Shown in pieces: positions 36,250 through 48,800 of a DNA stretch of 64,000 nt. The stretch covers positions 1 to 64,000 of the forward strand of contig NC_067294.1 of NCBI RefSeq assembly GCF_020740795.1, given 5' to 3'. Both the position numbers and the translations under genes were made by a program. The notes under the pieces were generated by a model. That model saw only the letters and a program-made list of their open reading frames with translations, was not told where the DNA came from and made no database searches. Position 1 is the stretch's first letter. Each line of letters opens with the position of its first letter. Origin of the DNA: Apus apus. Lineage: Eukaryota; Chordata; Aves; Apodiformes; Apodidae.

Positions 36250-39200
36250 GCTGTAGTTTTGAAAATATGATTCAGTATTTTTTTCTTTTTCAACCAATTC
36301 AAGTATCTACTGCAGGTCTTGTGAAATCACATACGTAATGATTACAGCTAGTCTCTGGAGCCATGGTAGAAAGGGCAGAGCAGCAGAACCTGACTTCTAC
36401 AAACACTGTAGTTTGATTTGACTCCCAAGCATCTTACTGACATTGCAGAACCCACTGCATCCTCCTTTCCCCACTTTTATTTTTTCCTTTCTCTTTCAAG
36501 ATCACAATGAACTTTATTTCAACAAATGCCTGATTCCCAGATAATTTAGTTCATGCACCCTGCACGTGTCAGGCCTGACAGTCCTTTTTAATTGAAGTAC
36601 ATAATTCAGAAAAGTTTGTGCTTTTTTTGTTTGTTTGGTTGGTTGTTGTTTTTTGGGGGGTGTTGTTTGATTTTTGGTTGGTTTGGTTTGCTTTTTTCAA
36701 AATCTGAAGAGACCAAAAATCTATTGCTTTCTTTTTCAGTTATCTTATTTTTTATCAACATAATTCTAATTTAACAATTAATATAAGAGAAAGCAAGAGA
36801 CCTGTTTCAGAACTGCAGTCAGAGCAGTGTACCTAGCTTGAGCTGCACATAGATTATAGTAATAAAAACTGCTTAGCAACACATGCTCCACTGTTCCAGT
36901 GAGGCTTCCTGGCTTCAGTAAAGTACTGGAAAGGCAGCAATATACACAGATTACTTACAGCTTGGACACCGAACTAGGAAATTGCCTGTGGTCATTTACA
37001 CACTGGGGCAGACAATACCTGCTAGTTTTCTGAAACCATGTGTTCTATTTATTTTTTCTGAACACAACATTAGGCCTGTCAGAACCACAGGAGTTAAGAT
37101 TTTTACTACTGAAAACCAAGATCTGTTTGTTCCTCCAGCCAGCCATTTGTTAGACTGACTGATGTGATCGGATTGGAAGTAGAGAATGAAAGCTTTTGTA
37201 GGAAGTGAACCCTCTAGCTATTAGAATAAGATTATATCTGTGTTTTGTTTTCTAGGTAGCGTAATTTGAATATGCATGGAATTTGCTACTATAACTCAGT
37301 ATTAAAAAAAAAAAAGGTCTTTCAACGACTGCAGAATTGTAATAAATTTGTAACAATTCACTTAATGCTCCTAATGAAAGCACAGAGGTGTAGGACTTTG
37401 CCATTGGATCAGTCACACTTTTATTAAAAAATGTAATAATTTTGATTGTGATTGTCTGATGAATGAACACGTAATACTCTCAATCTCCCTGAAAGTCCAT
37501 TGTCATCAAATGGACTTTTCTCTCAATGCCTTTCAGTGACAGGAATGCTATTCCAAGGAGTAAAGAAATGCTATGAGGTGAGGGAAAGGGAAGAGAGAAT
37601 GGGGTGTTAAGCTCCATGAATAAACCACCCATCTCAAGTAATGGAGAATACCAGTCCTTGCTTCAAGTTTACAGAACACTAAAAAAAAATAATAATCTAC
37701 AACAGTACATTTATCCCCTTTTTTCTTTTTTCTTTTTTTTTTTAATTCTATAATACTAGTGTTCTATTTTTTGATTCATAGACTTATTTTTTTTTCCAGC
37801 AGCACATCTGTTCTGCATGTAAACAAGAAATTAATGATACTATAGTTACATGAATACTGCTGTAGCAGTAGCATCAGCCAATCTGACAGGTTAGAATTTC
37901 CCAGTTAATAACAAAATTTCTTGAAGGGCTTGTTGTGTTTTGTTGTTTTTTTTTTCCTACATGTTTGTTCAAACACTTTTTCGCTCTTTTACTCTATAAT
38001 GTATCCTATCAGCATATGAATTAACAAACTGTTTTGAGATTGTTGCTTGCAAGTTACCTGTGACTGTTGGCCTAAAACCACCTAGTCATAATAGATGTTT
38101 TCTACCATCTTTTCTACCTCCTAATAGTCTAGAAAGCACTACATCATAAGAAGCAACTTCAACCAGCTTCTTTGTAAATTCACAGCAAACATATTAATTT
38201 TTTAATGTCCTTTCTGCACTATATTAATAACTTATGAAATGTATTAAATTCAGCTAGTGATGGACCCATAACACAGTTATGATGTCTTTCCCATTGGTGT
38301 ATTTAAACATGTCTTCCTAAGTCAATTTTAAGCCACACAATTTGTTTGTCTAGCTGTAATTTATTTCTTCTAACAGAAATGTGTCAGTAAGCTTTTAATT
38401 ACTTCTTTTCCCCCTTATTTTCTCTTTTTATTGTTATTCTAGTGATTTCATTTAGTTTCTGAACTGGGACAAGTTTTTAGCCACAGTAGTCTTTTTATAT
38501 AATGTATTACTTTTTTGCTATCTAGTAACCATTTTTGAAATAACTTGAAATATTCCAGACTGTAAAACAAGTTTACATAGATATCCCTGTAAAAAAGTTA
38601 TTATTCTCTAATTTTATAATTCTCTATTTATTAGGTTGCATTATTCTATAAGCCTGAAGAGTTAGAAACAAGAGGGTCTATTCCAGCTTTTTAAAGAAAT
38701 GCTGTAGAGATGTTTCTTCCCAGTCACCTCCCCCAGATCCAAGCCATCTCATTTAAAAAGCTGTGATATTTTTATGTATTGCACTGTGGGTAACTCTACA
38801 GATATTTTAAACTTATTTATCATTAAATTTGCTTTCTGTGCAGTTCATTATGCAGTTATGTTCATTAAAGTCTATTGCTTTTAGGTGGGGGCATAGATGG
38901 AACAGATAAAAATGCACTCAATTTAAAATGAAGAAATACTTAAATTTAAGCAACCTTTTCAGTCCTGTGACGAGTGAGAAACAGGTTTTTATCAGCACTT
39001 TTTGAATGCATGGCTTTGCTGTAATGACTGAGATGGACGTCCCCGTGTTTGCTGCAAAATTCTTACCCCGTTGCGGTACGTGACTCTTCCTGCTGTAACC
39101 AGGCTTGGAATGCGCCAGACGTGGTTTGCAGCGGTTCGCTCTAACCACAAGAGGGGACTCTTTCCTGCCATTGCTTCAGGAGCTGGGCATGGTCCACAAA

Positions 39201-40035
39201 AATTAGAGCATGGGTGGATTGTGTAAGAATCAGGTTGCTGCTTTGGTTTTTTTCTTGATCTCAGCCATTACAGATGAACAGAAAGGTGATGTCACCGACT
39301 TTCCTCAGAAATCTAAGGCAGCTTTCACCTTATGATGAATGATCTGATTTGAACAAATCCTTTAAAACGGTTCATTTGGGATGCGTGGCTTACTGGACTT
39401 CAAAAGTCTGTAAAGGTTGTGTCACATAGCAAAAAAGAGTTGCTATACACTACCTGAAGTATTCAAACATTTCTCCTAGTGCCTAAGAGTACCTCTGCTG
39501 TGGTGAGCTCTCATCTCCAGATAATTTGTCTGCAGTTGCTAAGAGATAATTCTTACCTTGGTTCATTGTTAGGCCTGTGACAAACAGTAGCAGCATGAGT
39601 AAGGCCTTTAACCATGTACAAGGCTGTTCTCTATTGTACTTGCAGAATTATTATATGACAAATACTAGAAAAGTAGAGGTAAGTAGTGGAAGAAAGGCAA
39701 AGCAGATACCTGTCGTGAGCATTCGACAGGTATTACCTGATTAAAGACAACAGATGCCTCTGTCAGTGCTGTGATCTCACTGCTACTGTGACACAAACAC
39801 TCATTTTCCTCCTTCAGTAGTAATAATTTCACATGTTCACATTCTTCTTCAGGATGAAAATGCAGTACGTGCCAGGGGGGAGGGAGGGAGTGTCGCAGCT
39901 GGCTGGAAAGCAGATTTGCCTGGAAGGACCTTGTGGTCCTGGTGCACAAGTAGGTGACTGTGAGCCAAGAATGTGTCCTCACAACTAAGAAGGGTGGTGG
40001 CACCTTGGGATGCATAAAGAAGGGCATTGTCAGCA
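36250..40035. other. Intergenic stretch upstream of EGR1, nothing coding
   Basis: AT-rich. A GT-rich low-complexity run lies at about 36617-36700 and T-tracts near 37730 and 37940. A GC-richer patch at 39035-39165 has an E-box-like CGTGAC, AACCACAAG (RUNX-type) and an inverted GTGGTT...AACCAC pair (39119-39150). That patch is a candidate regulatory element. Confidence 0.45.
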
Positions 40036-40039
40036 GGTC

Positions 40040-40565
40040 AAGGGAAGAAGTGATCCTTCCCCTTGGCAGAGCCCACACCTGGAGTGCTTGTCCAGCTTTG
40101 GCCTCCTCAGTACAAGACAGATGTGGACTTAATGGAGCCAGTCAAGGACCACAAAGATGACTGAGGGACTGGAGGATCTTTCATATGAAGAGAGGCTGAG
40201 GGAGCTGGGACTGTTCAGCCTAGAGAAGAGAAGGTTTGGGGGAGGAAATCTTATCAATGTGTATAAATATGGAAAGGAATGAGGAAGAGGAAGCCAGGCT
40301 CTTGTCAGTGCTCACGGCAGGGCAAGAAGCAATGGGCACAAATTAAAACCAAGGAAGTTCAACATGAACACAAGAAAACAATTTTTATAGTGTGAGGGCG
40401 GCCAAAAACAAACTAGTTGCCCAAAGACTTTGTGGAGTCTCCCCACAGTCCATCTGGGTATGGCTGTGGGCAATGTGCTGTGGCTGACTCTGCTTGAGCA
40501 GGGAAGTTGGACTAGATGACCTCAAGAGGTCTCTTCCAAGTAAAGCAGTGTGTGATTCTGTAAAT
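40040..40565 (+). mobile_element. CR1 LINE fragment
   Basis: Contains AGAGGCTGAGGGAGCTGGGA and TTCAGCCTAGAGAAGAGAAG, and a tail with GGAAGTTGGACTAGATGACC, GGTCTCTTCCAAG and GTGTGATTCTGTA. Internal parts are diverged. Confidence 0.9.
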
Positions 40566-40569
40566 ATTG

Positions 40570-43500
40570 ACTATTCTTACAATTAAACCTGCCAGACAAG
40601 CAGTATGATGCCTGTATCAGTGACGCTGCATCTTTCTTCCTCTTCCTTAACTTACATGTTTTTAATGAGTGTCCACCACCTGTCACTATGTCTGGCAGTT
40701 AACTTCTCAGTAAGAACTATAATTTGGCATTTCTGTATTATATTTTAAATTGGCAGATATAACACTTTTTTTTCCCCCAGTTTGTCTCATGAGTGTTAAT
40801 ATACATGTTGCTGCAATCACCTGGGTGAACAACAGCTATGTTGAAACCACCTACAGCCCTGCACTAGAAGAGGTACTCTGTTCTTGCTATGTCCTTAAGT
40901 TATAAATCTGTCCTTTCAGGGGCCTTGTGGTCATCCTCAGCAGCTCAATCCTTAGCTGTCAGAAGCTCAACAAGCTACAGCTTTTTCCTCTACTAGTTTT
41001 AATATATTTTGTTTTATTCCTAATTGTAGCTTGAAATTGTGCAAATCCCTTGTGTTTTTTCTGCAACCTTTTTTAGGAAGGGAATTTTTATTTTTATTTT
41101 TTCTCTCCATGTATTCCTCAAATGCCCATTGCCTCTTTTCCTTTAAAAATAAAGAATAGAGAGCAGGAGGGGAGAGGGAGGGAGGGAGGAGGGAGTGTTG
41201 GAAGCAGGTTATGGGGGACATGGGGGAGGTGGAAGGGGATAGAGCGAGGGAGAAAGAGAGAACCCTCCTTGGGAAACTGAGGAGAAATTAAGCTTGCATT
41301 TCCTGTGAGTGTCAGTGCTACTTCTGGCTCAGTATCCATGGAAACCTGATTTCCCATCCTGCTGCAGGAATTAATTGAATATCCCAACCCGCTTGCTCAG
41401 GGAGTCACTACAATATTAATTCACATCAGGCTATCACAGCCTCACTTTATTATCTCAGATACTATTTCCATTACTTTTTATCAGAAGAAAAGGTGAAATT
41501 ACCTTTCACCAACTTCACAAAAAAAAAAAGGCCATCTAAATCTTTACCTCAAAAATAGGACAAAGCACATAGACGGAGGCTACACCCTGGAAAACAGTGA
41601 TTTCAAATGGAGTTTGGCCACAATGTCAGTAACAGGAGGTGGCACACAATTGTAAATCTCGCTTTCCATTCATATACCCAGCTCTATTTTTCACCTACGC
41701 CACAAGCTGGATTGTTTTTAGGGAAAAAAGCCACTGACCTCTACCCTTCAGTATCAGGACATAACCTCCACAGTTAATTCTATCTTAGGATATAACATTA
41801 AAAGCTTCAAAGAGAATAAGCCAAAATGGACTCTTGCTAGGGAATATTATTTCCAGAATTCTCTTTGAAAGCTTTTCATTATTTACAACCATAAGCATGT
41901 CAAGTTCCCACAGGGTCTGCTCCTGGATCACCCATCTCTGGATATCTACCTTCCAACTTTCTTTACTCTTGCCTTTATATCCTGCTTAATTCCCTAGTTG
42001 CTGTCCCCATTTCTTTTATTTCTTCCTGATCTCCAAATCATCTTATCTACTCTGCATCTTTTCTGCTTCGACATTGATTTTCTCTGTTTTCATCTGTTAC
42101 TTTGTTTTAGCAGCTGGTCTTTTTGTAACCATGACAATGACATCATGTCAGCAAAGGATCTCTCTACTACTGAGGACCAGTAAATTCCAGGGACGCTGGC
42201 TGAGATTATGTTTAGTGTCCTGTGCCCAGGGGGGAGTTTTGTTTGGAGTCTTTTATATTTTGCCTGTGAGCCAATTTCTTATGTTAGCCCATATCCTGCA
42301 GATAATTGCACTTCTCCATCTCTAGATATGGTCCCTCCCACGGGTGTGGAGTGTTCACAGGAAGGATGCCAGGGATGTTATCAGCATCTGATCATACAGC
42401 CCTTGGGTTAAGTTCAAGGAGGTACTCTGTGTTGCTCTGTCACATCTCAAACGCTGACAGTTAAGACTGGTCTCAAGCCATAATCCCAGATTCTGCAAAA
42501 GCTGCATATCTTTGCTGCAGAAAAATTTTGGATTCATGGACAAAACTAAGCAATCGTGTTTTCTCTGACTGGTAAATGCAGGCGAGGGAAAGTGAAGCTG
42601 CATTTTGAACTGACTGACAACTCAAGACATGTTAGACAAATACTCAGAAGGATGATGAAAACCACAGACCACTGAAAAGCTGTACTAGACTACAAGGACA
42701 CCAGTCCTTGTACATCCTTCCTTAAGGGAAGTAATTTTCCTTTCTAGTCAGATTTACAAATTATATGTTACATTGTTACTCACCACCAAGCTGTGAACCC
42801 CTTCTGTAATTAACCACTTCTAGGTCTCAGGCTCCAATTTCCCAGTATCTAGGGACTCAAATGCTGTCAGAGATAAGAGCTAAACAAATGTAGACTTCCA
42901 GGTAGAAGTATTAGTAGGCAAGCACCAACTTCCCACCCACAGCAAAGCTAGACCTTCTCTGTGTTCCTGTTCTACTGTAAAAACACCAACTCACTTGTAC
43001 TTCCTTCCTCTTTCTCCTCACACCAATAAAGACCATCAGGTGCTGTAAATCTAAGGTCCTGGGATAAACACCTCAATGAAGAAAACTGCTCTATGTTCAG
43101 CTGCTATAAGACTACCAGTTGTTTACTCTAAGAAAGTGCTGACAGAAAATATAATGAAAAATAACATAAATGCATTATATAGCAGCCTCTTCTGTCTTTT
43201 TTCACTGAATTCAGGCTACCCAGACTTCAAAAAGAACCTTAAAAAAGGTAAAGCTAGCAAATACAATTTGATACAAGCTCAGAATGAAAGGGTGAACATG
43301 ATGAAGCAATGAGGCAGCAAGTCTAGAACAAATAAGCAAAAATAATTTTCTGCAGGAATACACAGTGGAACTCAAAGCTGGATAATGCTGTACAGGCTGT
43401 AAGCATGAACAGTTGCAAACTGGACTACATAAACTCCTGAAGGATAGATCTACTGGTGGCTTATTAAACATAATGTCAAGAAGCAGCCTCTGGATCAGGA

Positions 43501-44985
43501 ATCACCTAATGGTATATTGGACATTATGGGCAGGAAAAAGAAAAATCATTATGTACTTGCTTTGTTTGTTATATATGATGAACATGCACTATTGGAACCT
43601 CACAGCCAAGAATTAGATGGGGTAAGGAGACCTGATCTCTCAGTTTTTCCAAAGGCAAAGCTCAATAAACTACAGAAAAATTCTCAGAATTTCAGAAGTC
43701 TTGCTTTTACAATAGGAACAATTAAGATGCAACAAATTGGGGGGGAGGAGGGGGAAGAAAAAAAAAAAAAAAAAAGGAGGGCTAAGGATATAGTCTCTTG
43801 GGATATAAGAATAGGAGCACCATGAAACAAAATGGTTTTCAGCAGATACAGAAAACATTGAGCATTACATCCAGTTAACAACATGTTTCAATCTGGATTT
43901 ATTTTAGAGACCTTTTCCTCTCCCACCATCACTGCTCCTTCACAGCATAATCCAAATGATATCTTGGTGGCTAGTAAAGAGGAGTACCATCATTCTGGTC
44001 AAGACAGTTCATATTCCTTGCAACCATGTATCACTGAATCACTCACCATCACCACAGATATGAATGTGGGTTGGCTAGACCACATATCCGAGGTAATTCA
44101 GCAGTTGTGTCCTGAGGTATTTTTTTGGAAGGGTTTAAAGTTTGCCATGGGAAAAACAGGAAATGGAAATTCTGTGTATTTCAGATCAAAGGGTACTTTA
44201 GTCAATTTTTATATGAGGGCCTTAAGATACCTTCAAATCTGAAATGCTATTGAGAAATTTTTCCTGCTACTATATACTACACAACCTTCAACCTGTCTCC
44301 TCTTCTGCTTCTTCAGGCTTTCATTTTTTGCTTCTCTACAACCTTTTAGCAGCTTCCATCACTAGCCAGAGACACCGGTCAATAATTTGCTTGGAAGTGT
44401 TTTGGTGTAGCAAGGTTCTACCAAAGCTATTTAAGATTTTCTATTACTGCAGACAGCTTCCCCCCCGACTCCTCCCCTGCCCACGCCCCTCCACCTCCAA
44501 CTTGTTTCACTCTTATTTGCATTGCTGTAAACAAAAAATGGCATTTGCTACACCAAAGGGAGCAGTATCTGAAAAGGGACAGGAGACCAAATGGTTCCTC
44601 AGCCACTAATATAGTAACTAAAACTTGTCACTGTGTCTATGTAAAAAGGAAACTAGATTTAAACACTCCTCTGCTGTAAGACAAGACCTAATTATGAAAA
44701 AAAAGGGCCACTTTCAATCTGTGGAGGAAAAGAAATGGGGGGAAATAAACTATTTTTTCTTTTACTTTTCAGTCTTGTTCTAGCTTACACTTGACATCAG
44801 TTTGTCTGTCTTCTAGTAAGCCATATATAAATAAAAACAGAGAGGCTTTGCACTTTTTTTTTAAGATCTCTATGGCAAGTTACCTGGGAAAAAGGTAACT
44901 GGAAGGTCTCTTCTATTCATGTATGGTCTTTCCTTTGACTCAGCTCCAGTTTCTTCCACAATTAAAGGACCAAGCCAAAACCAGA
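40570..44985. other. Intergenic stretch, nothing coding recognised
   Basis: Contains a G-rich polypurine run at about 41158-41195 that could form a quadruplex, an X-box-like GTATCCATGGAAAC at 41332, and a G/A tract at about 43739-43776. No gene was recognised. Confidence 0.45.
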
Positions 44986-44999
44986 CAGTACAGAGATCT

Positions 45000-45805
45000 A
45001 GGTATCAAAGCTATGCAGCCTGGAATGCTGATAGGCTAGAGGGGAGGGATCCATCCAGAGGGACCTTGACAAGGCCTAAGGAGCAGGCCCATGTGCATCT
45101 TCTGAAGTTCAACAAGGCCAAGGGCAAGGTCCTGCACCTGGCTGGGACAATCCCTGACTTCAGAATACACTGGGGTGTGCGTGGAGTTGGAGCAGCACTG
45201 CAGAAAAGGATCTGAGGATCCTGGTAGATGAAAATTCAGAGGCGAGGCAGCAATGTGGGCCTGCAGCCCACAAGGCAGAATTGCATCCCGGGCTGCATCC
45301 AAAGCATCGTGGCCAGTGGGCTGAGAGGCAATTCTGCCCCTCTGCTCTGCCCTCCCTGGGGTCCTGTGTCCAGCCGAGCACCAGGCAGACATGAACCTGT
45401 GTGGGCAGGGGCAGAGGAGGCCGCAAAGGTGATGAGAGGGCTGGAGAACCTCTCCTGTGCCGAAAGGCTGAGGCAGTTGTCAGGGTTTGGCCTGAGGAGA
45501 GAAGGCTCTGGGGAGACCTTGTTGTGGCCTTTCAATACATGAAGGGGGATCACAAGAAAGACAGGGACTTTTTGCCAGGACCCGTAGTGACAGGACAAAA
45601 GGTAGTGGTTTTACACTGGGAGAGGGTAGGTTTAGATTTGACATGAGGAGGAAATATTTACAATGAAGGTGGTGAGACAGCACGAGTTGCCCAGCCCCAG
45701 CCCTTGCCAGTATTCGAGGTCAGGTGGGATGGAGTCCCTGCCCATGGCAGGAGGGTGGACTAAATGGTATTTAAAGGTCTCTTCCAACCTAAATCCATCT
45801 ATGGT
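45000..45805 (+). mobile_element. CR1 LINE, longest recent copy in the window
   Basis: About 0.8 kb of CR1. It includes AAGTTCAACAAGGCCAAGGG, CTGCACCTGGCTGGGACAAT, TGAGGATCCTGGTAGATGAA, TGGAGAACCTCTCCTGTGCC, CTGCCCATGGCAGGAGGGTG and GTCTCTTCCAACCTAAATCC. The reverse-transcriptase part is missing and the frame is broken. Confidence 0.93.
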
Positions 45806-45809
45806 AAGC

Positions 45810-48800
45810 GCTTCGGGGCAAATGGTGGGTTATGTGTTTGCAGAGCACCATATGCCCATTCATGCATCCGTAGAGTATGAAATGCACACCAGGCTGGGAA
45901 TCTGGCCCAGTCTGGGTCATGTTGCTTCTAGAATTCCTGTAATCTGCATGTGGGTGAGGGAGGGAAGAGCAATAGTAGTTGTTTCCTGGGGTTTGTTTTT
46001 TTTTTTTTTGCTTTACAATTTACTATAATATTTTAATTTTGAATTATTACATATGCTATAAAGCAAACGAAATGTTTTAATTGAAATCTGATAAACCCCT
46101 TAGTTTGTGTTGCAGTAATAAATTCCACAAGTTAGCAATTATAATATTAAAAACTCCCATGTATTAGAGACAAACCTTAAGTTGCTACAATGAAAAGGAG
46201 CTAAATTCACTTTTTCTTATTCCCAAAGAATTTTCATATTATGTAAGAGTTTAACAATACCTCCTCTTGAACTTTTAAAGGAGCAGAAGAGGAAATACAA
46301 CGTGGCTGTATTGCACTCACTATGTTGACCTTTCCATTTGCATTTCATTACTTTAATTTTTAGATAGTCAACTTCAATGGCACATAAATGAGTTTTTTTG
46401 CATTGCATTCAGTAACATTTTAAGTACTTTGAAAAATAAATGTTGCAAACATTTTAGCTTACCAACCTCCTGCCCTACATCTCAGCAGGTTATTGTTCCT
46501 GAATGCATATTACTTACTTTTTGTTTATTTCTCAAGGTTGATCTGTGCCAAAAATTCCAAAATAAAGCACAAGTCTTGCTTAAAAAAAAAAGGAAAAAAA
46601 TTACTTTAGAATATTAAAAGATAAACCAATGTAAGTTAAAAATCACCATCTACTGGTAGGAAAAGTCTTACAGCAGTTAGAATAGTGGTAGTCTTACAGG
46701 TTTTACTAAGTTCAGCTTGTAAAAGCTGAGGAAAGAAGGGTGATTGTAAAAAAACTCAGCCACAATACGAGCATGTCACTAGAAGCAAGGTTCCCCTCCA
46801 CCTCATATCTGAAATAGCCCAAGTCTGGACTGTATCCTCATCTTGATCTTGGGTTTGATTCAACAGTTTTATTACTGAATGTGAAGATGTCTTATCCGAA
46901 AGCTGAGCAAGAACTCTCAAATCAACTTGACTGAAAGCTGATTGCTGCTTTCTGATTAATATGCCAGAAGGTCTGTGTGACATTTCTATGGAATGTCTCT
47001 GTGCTCTTGGGACTGATGATTCAGTGCAGAGCTGCCTGGAACTTCTGCAAAACTTCAGCCCTTCTCACTTCTCAAAGGGCGTCCTTTTACCAGCCTGTCA
47101 ACCTAAACTAAAAATAATTGCTTTGTGTGCAATAACAAGGGGAAAGATGGAAATTTCACAGCACAATATACGAGGCAGCTCACCAGAAAGGAGCACTTGC
47201 ATTTTCAAGAGCAGCATGAAATGTATCCCATGTTTAATTCCTTTTTCTGCAGTTAGAGAAAAAAAAAAAATATCCAAATCTTAAAGTGAATAGTAAGCAA
47301 TACTGAAGCTAAAGGAGTATGCAATGAAGATCTCTGTAAGGTCAATTGGATGAAATTTGTTCCTTGCTTGTTAGGAGTTTAAAGAAGAGATCAAGGAAAA
47401 GCTTTGTTTAGAATAGGGCTAGTAGCTGGCAAAACAGGCATGTGAAAGAACTGGAAGTCTCAAAACAAGTGTAAAACCATAATTCATTTTCATTTTCACA
47501 ACACTGCAGAGTTTAGAGACCACCCTCACCACAAAGTAAATTGTACTTAAAGGAAAAAAGCCATTTCAAGAAAATAAATGCCTCATCATACTTCTCAAAA
47601 ACCAGCAACTGTCCCCACAGGCCTAGAGACAGGAGGGCAGCAATGTGTCCTGTGTGCAAGGGATTCTGCTGGTGCAAGTCATCCTTCTGTTCACAGTCAA
47701 ACAGTAAAATAGAACAGGGACAAAGGAAATCATGGCATTCAGTGGTAAGCAGCAGCCAGTCCCTTAAAACATTATTCCCAGTTGAGCTATTTCTCTGTAA
47801 ATGTGTTTTAAACATAAAAACGTATTTATGAAAGTAACAAGAGTCAAAGTCCTATGCATTCAATACAGGTAAATAAGAACAAATGGACACAATTTACTGC
47901 ATAAGAGAGGCCAGTGATGCACCCACAGACACCAAGGGAGACATTATATGGACTTTTAGGCTTTGGTCACATAGTAAGCACCTACTACATGAAAGATGAT
48001 GATTTCTGAGAATACTGGGGTAAGTGCACTGTATGCATATTATATATGACATGAAATTATATACTTTTAGCTCCCTCAAAAGGAATTCCAGAGGAAAGGA
48101 ACAGAGCAATTTTATTAAGAATTTTTACCATATTTAATTATATATATATCCAGATTTTTAATTTTCCAAGGTAACAGTTATGTTGAGAAAGACCTACAGA
48201 GATAACAGAAGTGTTGTTGAAAAGGAATGGAGTAGAATACTTCAAAAACTGTTACACTTCAGAGTCATTAGTAAATCATACATGAAATCCACAAGTACTG
48301 CATATTATTATGCATTGTAAAAGCTGTTGAATGTAGATAGGAAAATCAAAGGAATCTACAATATCTAACAGCTAAATTATGGTACAGGAGGACATAATCA
48401 GAATGTTAAAGGAAAATCATGGCAATAAGTGAATTAAAAAGGAAAATTAACTTGAAAGGACTGTCTTCCAAGAAGAAATAAGGTCTTAAATCACCTGGGA
48501 AGAATTCTAGAAAACAAGATGTACTGAACAGTAAGAAACTATTGGATCAATATTTTATATATATATATTATGTCAGCAGGAAAAGATCATTGTATGCTCT
48601 CTTCACTTGCATAACACATGCAGAAAGGAGGTCATTCTACTTTTAAGGAGTCTGTGTTCATTACCAAACACTTCTGGACCAAAAAAAAAAAAAAAAGATT
48701 CAGGCAAAATGCATAAAATTAAAATCAGAGTGTATTTAGGAGGACTTTTAAAAGTTTAGGTATATCAAGTTTAGTAAAATATCTTCTATGTCCACAAATC

